From the NCBI GenBank assembly GCA_020796225.1, contig CM036756.1:45735363-45799362 (forward strand): a DNA stretch of 64,000 nucleotides, read 5' to 3'. Below, in pieces: positions 56,797-64,000 of this stretch. The DNA is from Arion vulgaris (lineage: Eukaryota; Mollusca; Gastropoda; Stylommatophora; Arionidae). The notes under the pieces are model-generated. The model did no database searches. It was not told where the DNA came from and worked only from the letters and a program-made list of their open reading frames with translations. The translations under genes and the position numbers were made by a program. Positions within the stretch are counted from its first letter, which is position 1. Every line of letters begins with the position of its first letter.

Positions 56797-58122
56797 AGAG
56801 GATGCATTGAAAAGTAATGCCTCCAATTCCATAACTTTGTTAATATACATAATTTACAAATGAAACATACATTTTCAGAAAGCTTGAGATGTCCACTACA
56901 CAATAAAGTCATTATTTTTCGACATAGTCACCTCCACGTTCCACACACACATGCCAACATCGAACTAGTTGTTGCATCCCGTCGAAGAAAAATCTGATGA
57001 TTTTTCACGAAGCCAGGTACGCACATCTGCTGCCACATCCTCGTCAGAAGCATATTTGTTTCCCTTGAGATGTTCCTTGAGCTTTGGGAACAGGAAAAAG
57101 TCACAAGGTGCCAAATGCGGGCTATATGGTGGGTGCGCTAAAATGTCGTCAAAATTGAGGCGCTCTAATGCTGCCGCTGTTTGTCTACTGGTGTGTGAAC
57201 GAGCATTGTCATGTTGAAAGACTTCGTGTTTTCCAGGACGAACACGTAGCAGTCTTGCCCGTAGTTTCTTCATCGTTTCCACATACCGATCAGAATTGAC
57301 AGTATTGCCACGTTCCAAAAATTCTGTGTGGATTACGCCTGGCAGTCCCAAAAATGGTAATCAAAACTTTTTCGCTGAGCGACAGTTTTGAATTTTTTGG
57401 GTGGGTTAGTTTTGTGCCTGTATTCCATAGACTGGCGCTTGTTTTCAGGGTCGTAATGATGCACCCATGACTCATCGCCAGTGACAATTCGGCAGATAAA
57501 GTCATTGCCTTCTCGTTCATATCGCATCAGGTGTTCCTGACACTCCTGATGTCGGCGATGTTTCATTTCGGTGTCAGCATCGAGGACCCATCTTGCACAA
57601 ACTTTCCTATACCCTAGCAATACATGAATAATGTGATGTACTCGTTCAGTCGAAATTTCAAGCATTGTAGCGACATATTTTTGCTTGATGCGGCTATTGA
57701 CATGAATCAGTTCGTCCACGCGAGCTTGGTGTTGTTCATCCGCTGCTGTAATTGGTCGTCCGCTGCGAGCCTGATCATGCAAGGTCATCGTCGCTGGATT
57801 GTCGCCTTTAACAGTCCTTGCCCACCTCCTAACAGTACTCACATCCACACAGGCGTCACCATATACCGCTCTCATTCTCTGATGCATGTTGATGGGAACA
57901 CAACCTTCGGCCGTCAAGAATTCAATCACAGCTCTTTGCTTCAACCAAATTTCCATGTATGACGCCATCTTGGATAATGTTGTGCGCATGCGCAACATTC
58001 CAGACACTTGCTGTCCTGAAAACACACTTACATATACTTTATTCTGATATCGGTGTCAATTGCCTCCGAACACTATTAACAAAGTTATGGACTTGGAGGC
58101 ATTACTTTTCAATGCATCCTCG
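56797..58122 (-). mobile_element. Mariner transposon (1,326 bp), nested
   Basis: TA duplications at 56795-56796 and 58123-58124. Inverted repeats of about 48 bp, AGAGGATGCATTGAAAAGTA against CGAGGATGCATTGAAAAGTA, with only two internal mismatches. It carries one minus-strand transposase gene. Confidence 0.93.
56965..57968 (-). pseudogene. Mariner transposase, frameshifted
   Basis: Starts at MASYMEIWLKQRAVIEFL (57968). HTH region with WARTVKGDNPATMTLHDQAR and SGRPITAADE. Catalytic motifs TGDESWVHHYDPE, QHDNARSH and PPYSPHLAPCDFFLFP keep all three aspartates. By my count the second and third are separated by 35 residues, not the usual 34. Frame shifts cluster at 57330-57375 (around VLITIF), so no intact protein is made. 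It would catalyse cut-and-paste transposition if intact. Confidence 0.88.
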
Positions 58123-58625
58123 TACATTGGTGAAATATTTCAGAAGAAGAAAAGGGAAATGCAAAATAATTTTTAGTAAGAAGGAAAAATATCAAATAGT
58201 AAAATGAGAACAAAACTGTCACTTACTGCTCAATTTGAAAATATCTTATACATCTGCAAGCCATAAAACGTTTTTATATTCATACTACATCTGTCTAAAA
58301 TTTCACAATCCATTAGCGTTTCATAAGTTTTTATGAATAAATAACATTTTTTACAGCTTTTATTTCAGAAAGTGAAGCCCATATTTCAAGTTGAAATTAC
58401 ATGGTAAAAATCAGTTGATATTTTTTTCAGTTTACTGAATTATGTACCCATTATGTACAGTTGGAAATGCTGAATAACCTTTGATTAAATTAATAACGGT
58501 GGACTGGAAAATTAATTTACTACAGCTGTTTTATGCTTAGATTAAAAAAAACACCCTTTAGAGTGGCATTTGTAAATTGGTGACCAACACAGTGCCACAT
58601 CGTGTGGCGTTTCGGCTTCTAGGAG

Positions 58626-60539
58626 TTCAAAAGAATTGATTTTAATCTTTTTTTTTTGTAGTAGTCCTTGATTCATATCCATGTTGTCACAGTAAAAGTC
58701 CACGTCCTCAGTAGTTTCACTTTTGTTATCTTGCCTGTTCTGTTTAACCTCTGAATGACCAGGGCCAGTCCTTCCTTCGATTTCTTTTCTACAATATTGT
58801 TAATTGTGCTATGAAGTAAAGATAATAAAATGTGACATTAGCAATTTCTGCAATATTGTTGGCAATTTAGGGTTGGCTTCCTATTTTGTCAATGGACATA
58901 ACACCTTAGTTTGTTTGTTGCTTTTTTTTTTATATTTGGTAAAAGGTTCTGCTCTTCAGTTTTTTTATGGACAAGATTAACTGTTCTAATCCATTGGTTA
59001 TCTGAGCTCTGGAATATTTTTCAACCAGTTGTGAACTTGTCACAATCATTGTGGTTTTGTTTATTGCTGACATCATCTAACCTTCATGCAGTGAGTGTAA
59101 TTCATGCAATTATGTAAAGTACGATCATCTATTCATGTATCGTACACCTCGTCAGATTTGGTAAATATCCATGTTCCATGAATCCCTCTAACATTCAATA
59201 CCTGTGTTTGGGTTAATTTTTTTTTTTTATCGAGAGTCTTTAGGTGTATGTCTATGAAAGGGAATGCAAAATTGTTAACACTATTTCATATAAGATGTTG
59301 TATTAAGCATATACCATGCATGGCTAACTTCACACTATTTCATCATTTCATTGTTGTAGTTTGCTCATATGATTGATCATGTACATGATGTATGTAGCTA
59401 GCATAGTGTATGTACACAGGCTTCTTTCTGCTTGATTGATGTCAGTCTGATATGACAGCTTGAATGCACAATAAAACATTTAATTGCCATATAGATCGCA
59501 TTGATTTCTCTTTTCTTACTCCACAAGAATATAACAATTATGTAACATGGTGTGCTCATTCTAATTAACAAAATCACTCTAAATGTAAAGTCTGATTTAT
59601 ACATATAAAGGTCACATTGTAATAGAAAATCAGACCACAAATGACATCTTTTGTTCCATCCACATACAAGAATTCAATCTTTAATAGTTCATGTTCCATA
59701 GACATGTTGTTTTGTGAATAACCCTTTTATAAAATCCCCATTTTTTTTACTTCATCATATATATATTTTAAAATGTATATCGCAATATCCAGTGGTACCA
59801 GTCGGCTACAACGCAAGATTTGTTAGTTGCTCAAGAAAAATACTCATTGTATGTGGACAGAGGCTCAGTTAATATGTGTAACTATAGCTAATATGTAGGG
59901 ACTTTGTGTTGGAAGAGTGGCTATTTGTTTTATTATATGCCCTGGACATTGCGTTGTTGTCATAGTAGTGTGTGTACATTGTAATTATAGACAAGAAGAT
60001 TTTCAGTTTAACTGCTAATGCAGAACTTGGCACATCTATATTTGTGCTCGCTTATTCAAGTCTTTTTCTCATTTACTTTGATCATTTTTGTTCATAAACT
60101 ACTGGGAAGAAACGCAAGAGTATATCCTTTGAAATGATATTGATAAAGTAAACAAAATGACAAAGCAGAAATATGCATAGAACACATTCTCTCAAGCACA
60201 ATACTATATAATCTTGAAGGACAGAGATATGATGTCTGTGTTCACAAAAAACACATTTAACGAGAATCATACAATGGTAACCAAAGACTCAAATGACAGA
60301 ATTTCCATACTTATATATCTGCCAATATGAATGAAAGTGACCAGCTGCCTCTGGACAATATATCATTTTACTCTGAAATATAAAGCTAACAAATTCAATT
60401 AGAATAATCAACTTTGTGAATTTAACAACAGCCAAAACCCTACCTAGTGCAGACTGTGGAAGATTAGTGAAACCAAAACCAGTACGATTTAACATTTTAA
60501 AAATATCTGAGAAATGTTGAGATGGAGTAAGAACAGATT
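58626..60539. other. Intergenic stretch without identified feature
   Basis: AT-rich with several T runs. Short open frames are unconserved. No repeat edges, RNA genes or coding regions recognised. Confidence 0.4.
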
Positions 60540-61555
60540 TGAAATAATGATGAGAGTCCAGGAAGAGATGAAACCGGATGAGTTAGCCACACATGCTAGA
60601 GATATCCTATAGTGTTATGAAGAAAAGACAGACAGAATAAATGTATTGCAAACAATACAGTATAGTTAGTACAACAAAGAAGGATGAAAATAGGATAGAC
60701 TACAAAAATATAACAAAAGAAATAAGAAAGAATATAAGAAGAGAAAAAAAAACGAGATCATTGGGCATGGCTAGAACACCCACCAGAAGAAAGGGAGAAA
60801 GCAGCAAGTGTTCAAAGAAATAAAAGCAATGGCAATAACTTTCAAACTAAAACTAAATGCAATAAAAGACAGGATGGGAAGAACTCTAACGGAACAAGAA
60901 GAAATTCTCAACGTCTGAAAATAATACTGCAGTGTAATATATATGAACAGAGACGAATAGGAAAATAAAAGAAACAAATAATCACGGAGTCTGAGCAATT
61001 GTTAGTGGAAGTTAAATGGGCATTAAAAAACTTGAAAGCAGGAAAATTACAAGGTGATACTATTTCAGCAGGGTTTATCAAAGCAAGAGAACAAAGCATA
61101 AAACTATATCACACAATATGTAAAAGGTATGGAAGCAGGATCAATATTTATCCCGATACCCCAAAAGGAAGACACTAAATTATGTACTAACTATAGAATA
61201 GTAAATTACTAAAATTAAAAGGGAGTGATTTCATTTCGAACAACAGTGAGAGATAGAACACAACAACCACCTGTATTGAATATTATAAGGAAATGAAGGT
61301 GGAAATATTTAGGTCATGTTCTTAGATCAGACGAAAAGAGACTAAATCGACAAGTCCTTATGTGGTCACCAGATGGGAAAAGAAAATGTGAAAACTTAAG
61401 ACCACCCTACGATGAAACTATCCTACAGGAAAGTAAACTATTGGGATATAAACCATTCAAGATCTCCAACTGCTAGCAATGAACCGCATCACATGGAGCT
61501 CTAAAACCTCTGCCCTATGGCCGCCTTTGGCACGAAAGGAACAAACTAACTAATA
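60540..61555 (+). mobile_element. LINE remnant (family G) with internal deletion
   Basis: RT N-terminal pieces: EQLLVEVKWALKNLKAGKLQ, GFIKAREQSIKLYHTICKRY, then IPIPQKEDTKLCTNYRI; after a gap the 3' end RWKYLGHVLRSDEKRLNRQV, then WSPDGKRKCENLRP and LQESKLLGYKP. The central RT domain is missing and there are several stops. Confidence 0.68.
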
Positions 61556-61589
61556 GAACAGTGACATTGATACCAAAAAAAATAAAGGA

Positions 61590-61858
61590 ACCCTTTCATA
61601 CATCGTGGTATATAGGGCAATACAGTGTTAGGCCTGTATTTTTCATTGACCGTCGGCACACAATGGGTGATGTGGTCAGCATCACGCCGGCCGCCTTTAC
61701 TTTCCCAGAGCATGTCTGGTACCCAGTTGAGGCTGGGTCGACCTGAGAACTGTCGCAGTTGGGAAAAATTCCATGCGCACTGTGGGAGTTGAACCCAGAC
61801 CACCTGCCTTGAGAAGCGAGTTCACTAACAACTACGCTACCGCGGCTCTCGACATTGA
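61590..61858 (-). mobile_element. tRNA-derived SINE (family T2), well preserved
   Basis: Reverse head GAGCCGCGGTAGCGTAGTTG, then TTAGTGAACTCGC (A box) and GGTCTGGGTTCAACTCCCAC (B box GGTTCAACTCC). The body CGACCCAGCCTCAACTGGGT runs to TATTGCCCTATATACCACG. Best copy of family T2. Confidence 0.82.
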
Positions 61859-61884
61859 TTAGCCACACAAGTAAAATCTTACTA

Positions 61885-63147
61885 CGAGGGCCAGTCAATA
61901 AGTAAGTCACACAGTTCAGTGGGACAGCAGGTAAATATAGTTGATGTTTTCTAAAGGTGTCATTAGGTGACAGCAACATTGAACTTTATATTCCCGTTCG
62001 TCAGGTGGGGCTAGGTTCTCATGCACAACGCATAAACAAAATGGCGACTGTACTTATGGAGTGTACAACCAAATAGCAACATGATGCTGTGCATTTTTGT
62101 GGGCAAAGGACTACCTGCAAAGGACATTCATAAGGAAGTGATTCCTGTTTATGCTGACAGATGTTTGTCCTGTAAAGCAGTGCATAGCTGGGTAGAAAAA
62201 CTTTCTCAAGGACACTCTAAAATTGTTGATGAAATCCGATCTGGTCGTCCTGTTGAGATTGTAACAGAGGCATCTGTGCAATGAGTGGAGATGATTAGAG
62301 GTGATAGGCGAGTAATGATAGACTATGTAGCATCTGCAATAGAGTGCTCACATGATTCAGCATAATACATGATTGATTGAAATTTAAGAAAGTGTGCTCA
62401 AGGTGTACCCAGTCAATTGAAGGAGGAACACAAAATGAACCGATTTGGCCTGTCCTTGCATCATCTCTGTCGATACGATGATGAAGAAGACATGCTGAAC
62501 AGGATTGTTACTGGGAACGAATCAAAGTGTGCTTCAATGCAATGAAAACATTCTCCTTCGCCTTGTGTCCAAAAATTCAAGGTTATTCCATCAGCAGGGA
62601 AGTTTATGCTGATGGTGTTCTGAGATTGTCAAGAGGTGTTTTTAACCAATTTCAATAAGAAAGGTGACAATGTGAATTCTGAATCATACTGTGAAGTTCT
62701 ATCAATGCTTCATGATGCAATTCGAAAACGTCCAGGACTGCTGACTAGAGGAGTGTTGTTTCTTCATGGCAATGCCATACCACATACGGCTCGATTAACT
62801 CGGGAAAAAATTAACCAACTATGGTGGGAAGTTCTGGAACATCCACCATACAGTCCCGACTTAGCCCCCAGCAATTTCCACCTTTTTGGTTCACTGAAAA
62901 CCCACCTTGGCGTGAGGCATTTCGCGAATGACGCTGAATTTGAATGTGAAGTAAAAACATGGTTTAGAAAACAGAGCACGCAGTTCTATAGTTGGTTTGG
63001 GAGGACTGATAAAACGATGGGATAAGTGCATCAATGTTGGTGGAAATTATGTGGAGAAATAAAGGGACAATGTATGGATAAAAATAAACTAGTTTCAAGT
63101 TATATTTAGTTATTTTTCTACAGCCATTTGTGACTTACTTCCCCTCG
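61885..63147 (+). mobile_element. Second mariner (1,263 bp), degenerate
   Basis: TA duplications at 61883-61884 and 63148-63149. Ends CGAGGGCCAGTCAATAAGTA and (reversed) CGAGGGGAAGTAAGTCACAA; the right end lacks a few bases. Unrelated to the nested mariner at the sequence level. Confidence 0.85.
62081..63025 (+). pseudogene. Mariner transposase, inactivated
   Basis: N-terminal HTH region (KDIHKEVIPVYADRCLSCKA, then VDEIRSGRPVE) stops at 62282; the C-terminal part reads NKKGDNVNSESYCEVLSML, LHGNAIPHTARLT and HPPYSPDLAPSNFHLFGSL. The second catalytic Asp is Gly (HGN) and the third is Asn (PSN), separated by the normal 34 residues. Clearly dead. Confidence 0.88.
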
Positions 63148-63164
63148 TAAAAATAATTACAAAT

Positions 63165-63800
63165 AGGTGACTAGAGTCCAATCCAGGAAAACAATACCCT
63201 ACAAGTGGGGCATACATGATCAAGGTTGGATAATGGAGGTATTGTATGTTCCGAATTTGCCCACAACTCACTTTCTTTGCACCTCAACAGTACAATTTTC
63301 ACCTATGCTAGTTCCTCTTGTGTTGTTACAGCGTTCTCGTGCAAGGGGTTTCCAGCACATGGTGTCTATATTGAAAGTTTTTAGACATTTTAAAGTGTCT
63401 TCGAAGAGTTTTTTTCTGTCACCAACCTATCATCTGCCCCCATTAAGCTTGCCATACATCAGTTATTTTGGGATGCATTTATTAGGCACTCGAACAACGT
63501 GTCTTCCGCAACAGGGTGTTGACACTTGGAATCTTAGCCCATATGACTTCAGTATCTGGAATTTTTTCCTGCCATTAAATTTTGAATAGTCTGCGTAGAC
63601 AACTTTGAAAGTGGATTAGTTTTCCTGCATGTCTGCTATACACTGTCTTTGCCTCTTTGGCGTATAACAGCATGGTCAGCTCTGTGGCTACGCTTATCCC
63701 CTTCTGCTCCCACACAGAATTCCAAATACAGCACTGGCTTTGGATATCCTATCGAGTCTATATTTGCTGATCTGAATAGGATGCAGCCAAGATAAGCCTA
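63165..63800 (-). mobile_element. LINE fragment (family D), diverged
   Basis: The reverse complement tracks 35193-35935 (GGCTGCATCCTATTCAGATC, GATATCCAAAGCCAGTGCTG, TTCCAAGTGTCAACACCCTG). Frames are decayed. The C2H2 end is at about 63170-63230. Confidence 0.65.
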
Positions 63801-63865
63801 TAAATGTAACTGGTATCCCCATTTACTACCATACTTTTATTGTTTGTGAATTTCTGTCAAATAAC

Positions 63866-63868
63866 ACC

Positions 63869-63901
<33 letters not shown>
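63866..63901. repeat. (AT)n(AC)n microsatellite
   Basis: About ten AT followed by nine AC units. Confidence 0.95.
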
Positions 63902-64000
63902 TTTAGTACATGTGTGAGACTAAAGATTATGAAGAGTACAGATGGACAAGTTAGTTTGTCTGAAAAACTAGACAGCTTACACAAAATAATTCACTGACCA

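Larger units (their letters stand above)
56634..58625. mobile_element. TTAA-type element interrupted by a mariner
   Basis: Left TTAA at 56630-56633 with CTCTTTGAGTACCATGG. The right end reversed is CTCCTAGAAGCCG, next to a mutated TTGAA. Removing the mariner at 56797-58122 and its TA duplication leaves about 664 bp, the same size class as the 676-bp element at 9962-10637, whose ends are CCCTTTGAGCCCTGG and CCCTAGAACCCGGG. Confidence 0.6.

Overview
The window is eukaryotic, animal DNA: AT-rich, intron-rich and packed with transposable-element remains. One protein-coding gene is recognisable. It is the 3' part of an insulin/IGF-type receptor tyrosine kinase on the + strand: 20 exons from 4055 to 48820, about 1,298 codons, running from the second receptor-L domain through three fibronectin-III domains, a transmembrane helix, the kinase and a long C-terminal tail. 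The 5' exons (signal peptide, L1, cysteine-rich region) lie upstream of the window. The receptor sequence, the tRNA-derived SINEs and the RNase H-bearing LINE family suggest a lophotrochozoan, most likely a mollusc (gastropod-like). That is inference, not proof.

Layout. 1-4054 is intron holding LINE, SINE and hAT-MITE remains. 4055-26074 holds exons 1-11 (ectodomain); its introns carry a TTAA-flanked element, a 49-bp minisatellite, LINE fragments and, at 20005-22171, a target-site-duplication-flanked retroposon containing rDNA external spacer plus the first ~133 nt of 18S rRNA. 26075-34883 holds the transmembrane and juxtamembrane exons, a nested LINE pair, a second copy of the rDNA-linked repeat and four SINE-like insertions. 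34884-48820 holds the kinase and tail exons, a ~37-bp minisatellite, and a LINE insertion (44103-45520) carrying a 125-bp copy of this gene's own last exon. 48821-64000 is 3' UTR and intergenic DNA with TTAA-flanked elements, two mariners (one nested), LINE pieces and SINEs. I saw no second host gene.

All 20 exons keep reading phase across splice junctions. The exceptions to a simple gene are a GC donor directly after the catalytic lysine codon, two missing single bases in exon 16, and no visible tetrabasic cleavage site between the alpha and beta parts. Introns and flanks are a mosaic of at least seven LINE families, several SINE-like families, a Penelope-like element, a Helitron-like end, piggyBac-type TTAA elements, mariners and a hAT MITE.

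LINE families are labelled for cross-reference: A (GAAGAA tail), B (GATAA tail), C, D (C-terminal C2H2 finger), E (RNase H), F, G. Clade names are not assigned because that needs a database comparison. Unlisted intron stretches (such as 836-1476, 1855-2284, 3600-4054, 8400-9017, 11361-11763, 17630-18170, 22184-22664, 28421-28854, 32552-33303) showed nothing I could identify.
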